Positions 56,263 to 64,000 of a stretch of 64,000 nt of DNA are shown here, one piece after another. The position numbers and the translations under genes were made by a program. Location: contig NZ_VCGX01000003.1 of the NCBI RefSeq assembly GCF_007671655.1, forward strand, positions 124,001 to 188,000, written 5' to 3'. The notes under the pieces are model-generated. The model saw nothing but the letters and a program-made list of their open reading frames with translations, searched no databases and was not told the origin of the DNA. Numbering within the stretch: the stretch's first letter is position 1; the number at the start of each line of letters is the position of its first letter. The stretch comes from Marinobacter piscis (lineage in GTDB: Bacteria; Pseudomonadota; Gammaproteobacteria; Pseudomonadales; Oleiphilaceae).

Positions 56263-57738
56263 ATGCAGAGAATGACAACAGCAGTAACCTGTTTTTCGCC
56301 GGCGCCACGCATTCAGAGGCTGCCGGTGTCCCTGCTTGTGATGTTGTTCACAGCGGTATTGGTGGTCTGGAGCCAGGCAGGCCTGGCGAGGGATTTACCC
56401 GATTTCACCGAACTGGTCGAAGAAAACGCTGATGCCGTGGTTAATATAAGCACCACCAGTGCGCCGGCGTCGGGTAACACGCGCTTTCATGGCCTGCCTT
56501 TTGATGAGCGCCAGCTGGACCAGCTACCCGAGTTTTTCCAGGAGTTCTTTCGCGGCCCCCGGTCGCCCTTTGGAGGCGCACCGGGTAATTCCCGGCCACG
56601 TCGCTCCATGGGGTCAGGGTTTATTGTCTCTGCGGATGGCTATGTGCTGACCAACAATCATGTTGTTGAGGGAGCGGATGAAATAATTGTCCGGCTTAAC
56701 GACCGCCGTGAACTGCCAGCCACTCTGGTTGGTACAGACCCGCGCTCGGACATGGCGGTTCTGAAAATTGAGGGGGGTGGTGATCTGCCCGTCGTAAAAA
56801 CCGGGCGCTCCAGAGACCTGAAAGTGGGTGAATGGGTATTTGCCATCGGCTCGCCCTTTGGTTTTGACTACACGGTAACGGCCGGTATCGTCAGCGCTCT
56901 CGGGCGCTCGTTACCTTCTGAGAACTATGTGCCGTTTATCCAGACCGATGTGGCGATTAACCCTGGCAACTCCGGTGGCCCTCTGTTCAATCTTGATGGC
57001 GAGGTTGTGGGCATTAACTCGCAGATCTATACCCGCTCCGGTGGTTTTATGGGGGTTTCGTTTTCTATCCCCATCGATGATGCCATGAGTGTGTTCCGTC
57101 AGATTCGCGACAAAGGCACGGTTGCCAGAGGCTGGCTGGGTGTGCTGATTCAGGAAGTAAACCGTGACCTGGCCGAAACATTCGGACTCAAGCGTCCGCG
57201 GGGGGCGCTGATTGCTGAGGTCATGGACGGGTCGCCAGCTGAGAAGGGCGGTTTACAGTCCGGGGATATTGTACTTGAATACGACGGTGATGAAGTGGAA
57301 ATGTCATCTGATCTGCCGCCCATGGTGGGGCGTACCCCGGTCGGTGAAAAGGCTCGCCTGACAGTGCTTCGGAGTGGTAAAGAAATCACTCTGGATGTTG
57401 AAATCGGTCAGCTGCCGGATGAAGGTGGCGCACAGCAGGCAGAGCCCGAGAACGGTAAGTCTTCCACAGCTCCGCTGGGGCTGACAGTAGAACCTTTGCC
57501 CGAAGATGCAGCAGAGTCCTTAGGGGTAGCTGGTGGCGTGGTTGTTACCGGGGTTGGCAGAGGTCCGGCCTACAATGCCGGTATTCGCGCCCGGGATGTG
57601 ATCACTGAAATCAACAGAGAACCTGTAACCTCAATCGAAGACTTCCGGAAAGCTGTCAGAGCTCTGCCGGAAGGGAAGGCAGTCTCGGTTCGGGTTGTCC
57701 GTCAGGGGCGTGCCATTTACCTGGTAATGAAGCCCTGA
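56263..57738 (+). CDS. mucD: Periplasmic Do-like serine protease (MucD/DegP)
   Basis: Envelope quality-control protease of 491 aa. Signal peptide about 1-43; the catalytic triad is His133 (TNNHVVEGAD), Asp163 (RSDMAVLKI) and Ser237 (NPGNSGGPLF); two PDZ domains follow (VARGWLGVLIQEVNRDLAETFGL; GGVVVTGVGRGPAYNAGI). Its place at the end of rpoE-rseABC matches algU-mucABCD of pseudomonads, unlike E. coli where degP is distant. Confidence 0.93.
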   Translation: MQRMTTAVTCFSPAPRIQRLPVSLLVMLFTAVLVVWSQAGLARDLPDFTELVEENADAVVNISTTSAPASGNTRFHGLPFDERQLDQLPEFFQEFFRGPRSPFGGAPGNSRPRRSMGSGFIVSADGYVLTNNHVVEGADEIIVRLNDRRELPATLVGTDPRSDMAVLKIEGGGDLPVVKTGRSRDLKVGEWVFAIGSPFGFDYTVTAGIVSALGRSLPSENYVPFIQTDVAINPGNSGGPLFNLDGEVVGINSQIYTRSGGFMGVSFSIPIDDAMSVFRQIRDKGTVARGWLGVLIQEVNRDLAETFGLKRPRGALIAEVMDGSPAEKGGLQSGDIVLEYDGDEVEMSSDLPPMVGRTPVGEKARLTVLRSGKEITLDVEIGQLPDEGGAQQAEPENGKSSTAPLGLTVEPLPEDAAESLGVAGGVVVTGVGRGPAYNAGIRARDVITEINREPVTSIEDFRKAVRALPEGKAVSVRVVRQGRAIYLVMKP

Positions 57739-57773
57739 AACAGCGGATTTTGAGGTCGCCCGGACAGATAACC

Positions 57774-57816
57774 AAAGCCCCTGATCTGCTCTAAAAAGCG
57801 ACAGATCCGGGGCTTT
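57774..57816 (+). terminator. Hairpin after mucD
   Basis: AAAGCCCCTGATCTG (57774-57788) and CAGATCCGGGGCTTT (57802-57816), 15 bp with one mismatch and a 13-nt loop, 36 nt after mucD. T-run is short (TTT inside the arm), so strength is uncertain; it separates the stress operon from the next gene. Confidence 0.65.
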
Positions 57817-57851
57817 GGGTTATACTGCCAGTTGTCAAAAATGGCCATGGA

Positions 57852-60587
57852 ATGGACCAGCTAATGAATACACACGACCTCACGCTTCGGCAACTACTGG
57901 CCTCGCGCAACGCCCGGCTTGCCTGGTTGCTTCTCGCTGCAGCGATTGTCTTAACGGTTATCGCCTGGCAGTTCTCTATCCGCCTCGTTGAAGACCGCAC
58001 AGAAGCAAGGTTTCAGGCCCAGTCCCAACAACTGAAAACTTCTATTGAAGAGCGTCTGCTGAACTACGAGCAGGTTCTGGCAGGCAGTGCCGGCCTCTTT
58101 GCTATTGCCGGAAGTGTGTCCCGGCAGCAGTGGTATGAATATATCCATAATGTGGACATTGACCGTTACTACCCGGGTATTCAGGGGATTGGCTACGTTA
58201 AGCGTGTGACGGAATCCGAGGTGGCCGGGCACACTGCCTCGGTACGCGAAACAGGCGTGCCTGACTATCTGGTGACGCCTCCGGGGGAGCGACCCTTTTA
58301 TTATCCTGTGGTGTATCTGGAGCCAGCCTCGGAACATAACCGCACGGCGTTGGGGTATGATGCGTTTAGTGATGCGAAACACCGGGATGCCATGGTGCGC
58401 TCGCGGGATTACGGGGTTCCTGCCGTAACGGCCAGGGTGGTCCTTGTTCAGGAGGCTCTGCAGGAAGATCAGGCCGGTTTTTTGATGTATTACCCGGTCT
58501 ATCAGGGCGGGGGCGTACCGGCAACCCGGGCGGAGCGTCGTATGATGCTGGCGGGGTTTGTATTCAGCGCCTTTCGGACCAACAACCTGCTGGATGGCAT
58601 CGTAGGGTTGATTGCGCCGTTTCTGGATGTGCGTATCTATGACGGAGGCGTGGTTGATAGGGATAACCTGATCTACGGCTCAAACCTGGGGTCACTGGAC
58701 AACGTATTCAGTTTTACCACCAGTCAGACACTGACACACGGCGGCCGTGACTGGCTGTTGCAGACCCGGACCACCCCGGCATTTGATTACCTTGCGGCCG
58801 ACCCACGCCCACCAATTGTGCTTGGTACCGGGCTTGTGATCAGTTTTCTGCTTTTTGTTGTTGTTCTGGCCGTTACCCGCTCACAATTACTGGCCCGGGT
58901 CAGCGCAGGCCGTTACCGTGCTATTACAGAAGGGGCAGCCAATGTAACGCTGATTATGGATGAAAAGGGCAGCCCCCTGTACGCAAGTCCCTCCAGTCTG
59001 GACATACTGGGATACCAGCCGAACGAAATACAGGCGTTGGCACTGCAGGATTTTGTTCATGAGGAAGACTGGCCCCGGCTCAGGCAGGGGTTCAAGAGCG
59101 CTTTGCTGGCGCCGGGAAAGCAGATGCCGGCTATCGCGGTTCGGGTTCGTGACGCTTTCGATCTCTGGCGTGATATGGAAGGTACCTATACAGCGATGCT
59201 CACAGTTCCCGGTGTTAACGGTGTGGTGCTCAGCCTGCATGACTTTACTCAGTTGAAAGCTGCCCAGTCCCAATTGCATGAACTCGCCTTCTACGACCCG
59301 CTCACCCGACTGGCCAACCGCCGCTTATTCCGTGACCGACTGGATAAAGCCGTTTCCCATAGTCGCAGAAGCGGCGAGTCTGCGGCTCTGATGCTGCTGG
59401 ACCTGGATGGTTTCAAGCAAATTAACGACACCCTCGGACATGATGCAGGCGATGAATTGTTATGCAAAGTAGCCACCTGGCTCCGGAGCTGTGTGCGGGC
59501 CGAAGACTCTGTGGCCAGGCTTGGGGGCGATGAGTTTGTTGTGCTGCTGTCGCGGATCAACAGTACAAACGCAGTTGCCAGGATTGCGGAAACCATATTG
59601 TCCCGCTTATGTCAGCGTGTCCGCCTGAGCGGCCACGAGGTGGGAGTAACCGTCAGTGTGGGAATCACCATGATCCCCAGCGACAGTGAAGACCCGGGAG
59701 CACTGATGAAGTTTGCTGACCTGGCCATGTATCGCGCCAAGGAGTCAGGGCGTAACACTTACCAGTTTTTTACCCCGGATATGAACATCCGGGCCGCGCG
59801 TCATTTGCTGCAGCAGGAAGAGCTGGCCAGAGCGCTGGAGGAAGAGAGTTTCTTGCTGCACTATCAGCCGAAATTTGACCTGGCCAGTGAAAACGTTGTC
59901 GGCGTTGAAGCCCTGCTACGCTGGCAGCATCCTGAAAAGGGTGTCCTGCCGGCACAGCAGTTCATTGATCTGGCAGATGAAACCGGGTTGATCGTGCGCC
60001 TGGGTGAGCTTGCGCTGCGTCAGGCCTGTATTCAGATACAGGCTCTGGAGCGGGCCGGCTTCAGAGACCTGAAAATGGCCGTTAACCTGTCAGCCAGACA
60101 GGTTCTGGACCCGGGATTCCTGGATATGCTTCGGCAAGTTATCACTGAAACAGGTGTCTTGCCTGAAGTGTTGGAGCTGGAAATGCCGGTGGCGTTGTTA
60201 AACGAAGATCCACAACTGTTACACACGCTTCTGGAACCACTGAACGATCTGGGTATCTGTCTGCTGCTGGACGACTTCGGAGCAGGTGCCTGGTCGCTGG
60301 CTGCATTGCAGCAGCTGCCTTTCAACGTCATCAAAGTGGATCAGCGACTTATTCGTGATGTTCCATATAGTGCCAGTGTGACCGATGTGGCGTCTGCAGT
60401 GATTGCGCTGGCACAGAAGCTTCACCTGACCGTTGTCGCCGAAGGCATAGAAACTCCCCATCAGTTGAGCTTTCTGAAAGCCGCCGGGTGCACGCAGGGG
60501 CAGGGTAACCTGTTCAGCTACCCGCTGGACGAAGATGCCTTGATTGGCTTCCTGGTCCGACAGCATGAAAGATCGCTTATTTCCTGA
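57852..60587 (+). CDS. CHASE-PAS-GGDEF-EAL cyclic-di-GMP protein
   Basis: 911-aa membrane signalling protein. TM1 about 17-38, CHASE-type extracellular sensor about 70-290, TM2 about 320-345, a PAS domain (ITEGAANVTLIMDEKGSPLYAS), then GGDEF with the intact RLGGDEF near 558 and an RxxD inhibitory site (RAED) five residues before it, and EAL with EALLRW (Glu686), VNLSARQ, LLLDDFG and AEGIET present. Both cyclase and phosphodiesterase residues appear intact, so the net activity cannot be told. Stand-alone gene. Confidence 0.9.
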   Translation: MDQLMNTHDLTLRQLLASRNARLAWLLLAAAIVLTVIAWQFSIRLVEDRTEARFQAQSQQLKTSIEERLLNYEQVLAGSAGLFAIAGSVSRQQWYEYIHNVDIDRYYPGIQGIGYVKRVTESEVAGHTASVRETGVPDYLVTPPGERPFYYPVVYLEPASEHNRTALGYDAFSDAKHRDAMVRSRDYGVPAVTARVVLVQEALQEDQAGFLMYYPVYQGGGVPATRAERRMMLAGFVFSAFRTNNLLDGIVGLIAPFLDVRIYDGGVVDRDNLIYGSNLGSLDNVFSFTTSQTLTHGGRDWLLQTRTTPAFDYLAADPRPPIVLGTGLVISFLLFVVVLAVTRSQLLARVSAGRYRAITEGAANVTLIMDEKGSPLYASPSSLDILGYQPNEIQALALQDFVHEEDWPRLRQGFKSALLAPGKQMPAIAVRVRDAFDLWRDMEGTYTAMLTVPGVNGVVLSLHDFTQLKAAQSQLHELAFYDPLTRLANRRLFRDRLDKAVSHSRRSGESAALMLLDLDGFKQINDTLGHDAGDELLCKVATWLRSCVRAEDSVARLGGDEFVVLLSRINSTNAVARIAETILSRLCQRVRLSGHEVGVTVSVGITMIPSDSEDPGALMKFADLAMYRAKESGRNTYQFFTPDMNIRAARHLLQQEELARALEEESFLLHYQPKFDLASENVVGVEALLRWQHPEKGVLPAQQFIDLADETGLIVRLGELALRQACIQIQALERAGFRDLKMAVNLSARQVLDPGFLDMLRQVITETGVLPEVLELEMPVALLNEDPQLLHTLLEPLNDLGICLLLDDFGAGAWSLAALQQLPFNVIKVDQRLIRDVPYSASVTDVASAVIALAQKLHLTVVAEGIETPHQLSFLKAAGCTQGQGNLFSYPLDEDALIGFLVRQHERSLIS

Positions 60588-60691
60588 GAATGGCAATAGC
60601 GGCCGGTTACCGGTAAAATCAGGCGGCCCCGGATACTGGTTATGGCCTTTCCGGGCTCAATCCTTCGTCTTTATATGAGTATTCATTGTCT

Positions 60692-62494
60692 GTGACTGAA
60701 CTGAGCCGAATCCGTAACTTTTCCATCATCGCCCATATTGACCATGGCAAGTCTACGCTTGCAGACCGTTTCATACAGGTTTGCGGCGGCCTGACCCAGC
60801 GGGAAATGGCCGCGCAAGTGCTGGATTCCATGGACCTCGAGCGGGAGCGGGGCATCACCATCAAGGCCCAGAGCGTTACCCTTAATTACGAGGCACGGGA
60901 TGGTCAGGAGTACAAGCTGAACCTGATCGATACCCCGGGCCACGTAGATTTTTCTTATGAGGTGTCGCGTTCACTTTACGCCTGTGAGGGTGCGCTTCTG
61001 GTTGTCGATGCCGGTCAGGGCGTTGAGGCCCAATCCGTTGCCAACTGCTATACGGCAATAGAGCAAGGCCTGGAAGTGGTGCCGGTACTGAACAAAATGG
61101 ATCTGCCCCAGGCCGAGCCCGACCGGGTAGCGGCTGAAATAGAGGATGTTATCGGTATCGATGCCTCCGACGCAGTCAGATGCTCGGCCAAAAGTGGCAT
61201 GGGGGTTGAGGATGTCCTGGAGGACCTGATTCAGAAAATACCGCCACCCGAAGGCGACCGTTCTGCCCCCCTGCAGGCGCTGATTATTGACTCCTGGTTT
61301 GATAACTACCTGGGCGTTGTGTCTCTGGTCCGGGTGACCCAGGGCATACTCAGGAAAGGCGATAAAATCGTTATCAAGTCGACCAGCAAAGCCTGGAACG
61401 CCGACAAGGTCGGGATTTTTAATCCCAAGCCGCACGACACAGATATTCTGGAAGCGGGTGACGTGGGATTTGTGGTTGCGGGCATCAAGGACATTCAGGG
61501 CGCACCGGTGGGCGATACCATTGTGCACCAGAAGTTCTCCGAAGAAACGCCCATGTTACCGGGGTTCAAAAGGGTTCAGCCGCAGGTCTATGCAGGCCTT
61601 TTCCCGGTAAGCGCGGATGACTACAACGATTTTCGTGATGCGTTGGAAAAACTGACCCTCAACGATGCGTCTCTGTTTTACGAGCCAGAGAGTTCTGATG
61701 CGCTCGGCTTTGGTTTTCGCTGCGGCTTTCTGGGTATGCTGCACATGGAAATCATCCAGGAGCGGCTTGAGCGTGAGTATGATATAGAGCTGATTACCAC
61801 AGCGCCCACGGTTATTTATGAGGTGCTGACGACCCAGGGGGAGACCCTGTCGGTAGACAGCCCCTCCAAGCTGCCTGATGTTGGCACCATTGAAGAAATG
61901 CGTGAGCCCATCGTGGAAGCCAGTATCCTTGTGCCGCAAGAGCACCTGGGGAACGTCATTGCGCTATGTGAGGAGAAGCGGGGCGTCCAGAAAAGTATGC
62001 ACTTTATGGCCACCCAGGTGCAGCTGACGTATGAATTGCCTATGGCTGAAGTGGTCCTGGACTTCTTTGACCGGATCAAATCTGCAAGTCGCGGCTTTGC
62101 CTCTCTGGATTATCAGTTTGTCCGCTTTCAGACGGCCAACCTTGTGCGCCTGGATGTGCTCATCAATGGCGAGCGGGTGGATGCACTGGCATTGATTGTT
62201 CACAAGGATCAGTCCCAGCATAAAGGGCGCCAGCTCATTGAAAAAATGAAAGAGCTGATTCCCAGGCAGATGTTTGATATTGCGATTCAGGCAACCATAG
62301 GGAACCAGGTTATATCACGGGTTACCGTAAAAGCCCTGCGGAAAAACGTAACGGCGAAGTGTTACGGCGGCGATATCAGCCGGAAGAAAAAGCTGCTTCA
62401 AAAGCAGAAGGAAGGTAAAAAACGTATGAAGCAGCTGGGTAATGTCGAGGTGCCTCAGGAAGCGTTTCTTGCTGTGTTGAAAGTTGATAACTAA
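60692..62494 (+). CDS. lepA: Elongation factor 4 (LepA)
   Basis: Translation GTPase of 600 aa. G1 [13 protein letters not shown], the [11 protein letters not shown] switch I, DTPGHVDF switch II, NKMDLP G4, and the C-terminal LepA domain ([43 protein letters not shown]). GTG 60692 is taken; TTG 60686 is also in frame. Begins lepA-lepB-DUF4845-rnc. Confidence 0.97.
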   Translation: MTELSRIRNFSIIAHIDHGKSTLADRFIQVCGGLTQREMAAQVLDSMDLERERGITIKAQSVTLNYEARDGQEYKLNLIDTPGHVDFSYEVSRSLYACEGALLVVDAGQGVEAQSVANCYTAIEQGLEVVPVLNKMDLPQAEPDRVAAEIEDVIGIDASDAVRCSAKSGMGVEDVLEDLIQKIPPPEGDRSAPLQALIIDSWFDNYLGVVSLVRVTQGILRKGDKIVIKSTSKAWNADKVGIFNPKPHDTDILEAGDVGFVVAGIKDIQGAPVGDTIVHQKFSEETPMLPGFKRVQPQVYAGLFPVSADDYNDFRDALEKLTLNDASLFYEPESSDALGFGFRCGFLGMLHMEIIQERLEREYDIELITTAPTVIYEVLTTQGETLSVDSPSKLPDVGTIEEMREPIVEASILVPQEHLGNVIALCEEKRGVQKSMHFMATQVQLTYELPMAEVVLDFFDRIKSASRGFASLDYQFVRFQTANLVRLDVLINGERVDALALIVHKDQSQHKGRQLIEKMKELIPRQMFDIAIQATIGNQVISRVTVKALRKNVTAKCYGGDISRKKKLLQKQKEGKKRMKQLGNVEVPQEAFLAVLKVDN

Positions 62495-62505
62495 AAGGCA
62501 CCTTG

Positions 62506-63276
62506 ATGGATATTGATTTTCCTCTGGTTCTGGTCGTTCTGACTTTTGTCTCAGGGCTGATCTGGCTGGCAGACATCGTATTTTTACGGAAGCGTCGCCT
62601 TGCAGCGGCGGGCGCTGAAGAGGAAGCCGCGAAAGAAGAGCCTTATCTGGTCGACCTCAGTCGCTCATTCTTCCCGGTACTGGCTGTTGTTCTGATACTC
62701 CGGTCGTTTCTGGTAGAGCCATTCCAGATCCCTTCCGGCTCGATGCTGCCTACCCTGGAGGTGGGAGATTTTATTCTGGTCAATAAATACGCTTATGGTC
62801 TGCGTCTGCCAGTTGCCGGAACCAAGATTCTGGATGTAGGAGATCCGGAGCGGGGAGATGTGATGGTGTTCCGGTATCCTGAGGACGGTAAAACCAACTA
62901 CATCAAACGTGTCATTGGCCTGCCCGGTGACACAGTGCGCTATCGTGACAAGCAGCTGTTTATTAACAACCAGAAAGTTGAAAGCGAGTTTGTGGTGCGC
63001 CTGCCCCCCGTTGAAGTGCGCAGAGAAGACCTGGGAGAAGTTGAACACGATATCTACCTTACAATGGGCCGTCCGGGTACCGCCGGGGAAGGCGAGTGGC
63101 AGATACCGGAAGGCGAATACTTCGTAATGGGTGATAACCGGGATAACAGTAACGACAGCCGTTACTGGGGCACGGTCCGCGATGAGCTTATTGTAGGCAA
63201 AGCCTTTGCGATCTGGATGCACTGGGAGTCTCTGACCAGCCTGCCATCCTTCAAGCGTGTTGGCGGTATTGAGTAA
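62506..63276 (+). CDS. lepB: Signal peptidase I
   Basis: Leader peptidase of 256 aa. Two N-terminal membrane segments; catalytic Ser in PSGSMLPTLEVGDFILVNK and Lys in YIKRVIGLPGDTV; GDNRDNSNDSRYWG is box E. ATG 62506 with AAGG before it, 11 bp after lepA. Confidence 0.97.
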   Translation: MDIDFPLVLVVLTFVSGLIWLADIVFLRKRRLAAAGAEEEAAKEEPYLVDLSRSFFPVLAVVLILRSFLVEPFQIPSGSMLPTLEVGDFILVNKYAYGLRLPVAGTKILDVGDPERGDVMVFRYPEDGKTNYIKRVIGLPGDTVRYRDKQLFINNQKVESEFVVRLPPVEVRREDLGEVEHDIYLTMGRPGTAGEGEWQIPEGEYFVMGDNRDNSNDSRYWGTVRDELIVGKAFAIWMHWESLTSLPSFKRVGGIE

Positions 63277-63303
63277 TTCGGACGATACTGGAGTTAACCT
63301 GTA

Positions 63304-63693
63304 ATGAAGAATAGTAATCTCTCCGCCATGGGGAGGCAGAGGGGGGCTTCCGCGCTTGTTGTTCTGATCGTGGTTCTGTTTTTTGGAAGCCTGCTTTCCC
63401 TTCTCATCAAGCTGGGGCCCGCCTATATGGATGATCTGACGATTCAGGAAGCGCTTGAAGGTCTGGACGGAACCGAGGGGTTGTCGCAGATGGGGCCAGC
63501 CCAGGTGCGCACCCTGATCAACAAGCGTCTGAGCGTGAACAATATCCGGGGATTTAACACCCGCGATATAGAAATAGAAAAAGACGGTGACCGGGTTGTG
63601 ATTAACCTGGATTACGAAGTTCGTAACCACATTTTCCGCAATGTGGACGCGGTCATCCACTTTCAGCACAACTATGAGATGAAGGGCACGTGA
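63304..63693 (+). CDS. DUF4845 membrane protein
   Basis: 129-aa protein with one membrane segment ([22 protein letters not shown]) and a periplasmic domain ([41 protein letters not shown]). Matches the DUF4845 family, which sits between lepB and rnc in pseudomonads and relatives. Function unknown. Its stop overlaps the rnc start (GTGA). Confidence 0.88.
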   Translation: MKNSNLSAMGRQRGASALVVLIVVLFFGSLLSLLIKLGPAYMDDLTIQEALEGLDGTEGLSQMGPAQVRTLINKRLSVNNIRGFNTRDIEIEKDGDRVVINLDYEVRNHIFRNVDAVIHFQHNYEMKGT

Positions 63694-64000
63694 TTTCACA
63701 ACCGGATCTGGATCAGTTACAACGCCGCATCGGCTATCAGTTCAAGTCGCCGGAACGCCTTATGCTGGCGCTGACCCACCGGAGTTACAGCAACCAGAAT
63801 AACGAGCGGCTTGAGTTTCTGGGCGACTCCATTGTTAATATGGTAATTGCGGAATACCTGTACGCAGCTTTTGATAAAGCCCGGGAAGGGCACCTGAGCC
63901 GGTTGCGGGCCCGTATGGTCAAAGGTGTAACTCTGGCTGAAATTGGCCGGGAGTTTGAACTGGGAGGTTATTTAAGGCTGGGCTCCGGAGAGCTGAAAAG
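63690..64000 (+). CDS. rnc: Ribonuclease III, 5' part
   Basis: N-terminal part of RNase III, cut by the window end after about 103 codons. GTG start overlapping the DUF4845 stop. [27 protein letters not shown] and the catalytic [21 protein letters not shown] are conserved; the dsRNA-binding domain lies outside. Confidence 0.96.
   Translation, partial: MISQPDLDQLQRRIGYQFKSPERLMLALTHRSYSNQNNERLEFLGDSIVNMVIAEYLYAAFDKAREGHLSRLRARMVKGVTLAEIGREFELGGYLRLGSGELK

Noticed and set aside
53425-57738. E. coli-style rpoE operon without protease
   Set aside because: mucD is the fifth gene here, so the pseudomonad algU-mucABCD comparison fits better.
62665-63699. 344-codon minus frame
   Set aside because: Antisense to lepB and the DUF4845 gene.
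1-64000. CRISPR arrays, tRNA/rRNA genes, insertion sequences or prophage
   Set aside because: Read for evenly spaced repeats, cloverleaf-like sequence, transposase or phage motifs; none was convincing. XerD is the only integrase-fold protein and is the chromosomal type.

Overview
The window is one contiguous piece of a gammaproteobacterial chromosome at moderately high GC. Gene order and protein sequences resemble the Marinobacter/Pseudomonas side of the class: an algU-mucABCD-like rpoE-rseA-rseB-rseC-mucD cluster divergent from nadB, a glycine-betaine operon with its own choline ABC importer, ffh-rpsP-rimM-trmD-rplS, xerD-dsbC-hom-thrC-recJ-prfB-lysS, and lepA-lepB-DUF4845-rnc. The genus is an inference from gene order and protein similarity as I remember them; no search was run. 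I saw no rRNA, tRNA, CRISPR array, prophage or insertion sequence.

Layout. 1-314: 3' end of an HdhA-like short-chain dehydrogenase. 431-9044 (minus): betI-betB-betA-choX-choW-choV followed by a lipoprotein alkaline phosphatase; this turns imported choline into glycine betaine, with a tandem BetI-type operator in front of betI. 9349-13772: a ThDP-dependent decarboxylase/synthase and a KstD-like flavoprotein (minus), divergent from an AraC-family regulator with a paired direct-repeat operator between them. 13806-17212: PhoH-like PIN/ATPase, START-domain protein and a DUF2804-like protein. 17253-19486 (minus): DUF1244 gene, minC, minD, minE. 19601-26872 (plus): dinB under a LexA box, a Tas-like aldo-keto reductase, a small secreted unknown, a SlyD-like FKBP, an RstAB-like two-component system and a glycerol kinase overlapping the kinase gene.

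26880-28873 (minus): argF followed closely by a lone FbpC-like ATPase. 29101-29427: monothiol glutaredoxin. 29454-35435 (minus): TonB-like protein, DUF1631 protein, Yip1-family membrane protein, CNNM/CBS/CorC protein and a CcsA-like YpjD. 35618-49046 (plus): the translation, recombination, threonine and repair block from ffh to ung, including a canonical prfB programmed frameshift. 49027-53319 (minus): nadB-sdhE-ygfX-ygfZ-HDOD. 53425-64000 (plus): the envelope-stress sigma factor operon, a CHASE-PAS-GGDEF-EAL protein and the lepA-lepB-DUF4845-rnc run, with rnc cut by the window end.

Most of the window is conserved housekeeping sequence. I did not find a clear, wholly novel system. The best leads are the phosphatase at the end of the choline operon, the regulated ThDP enzyme/flavoprotein pair, the glycerol kinase joined to a two-component system, and several operator or hairpin structures that the genes do not explain.
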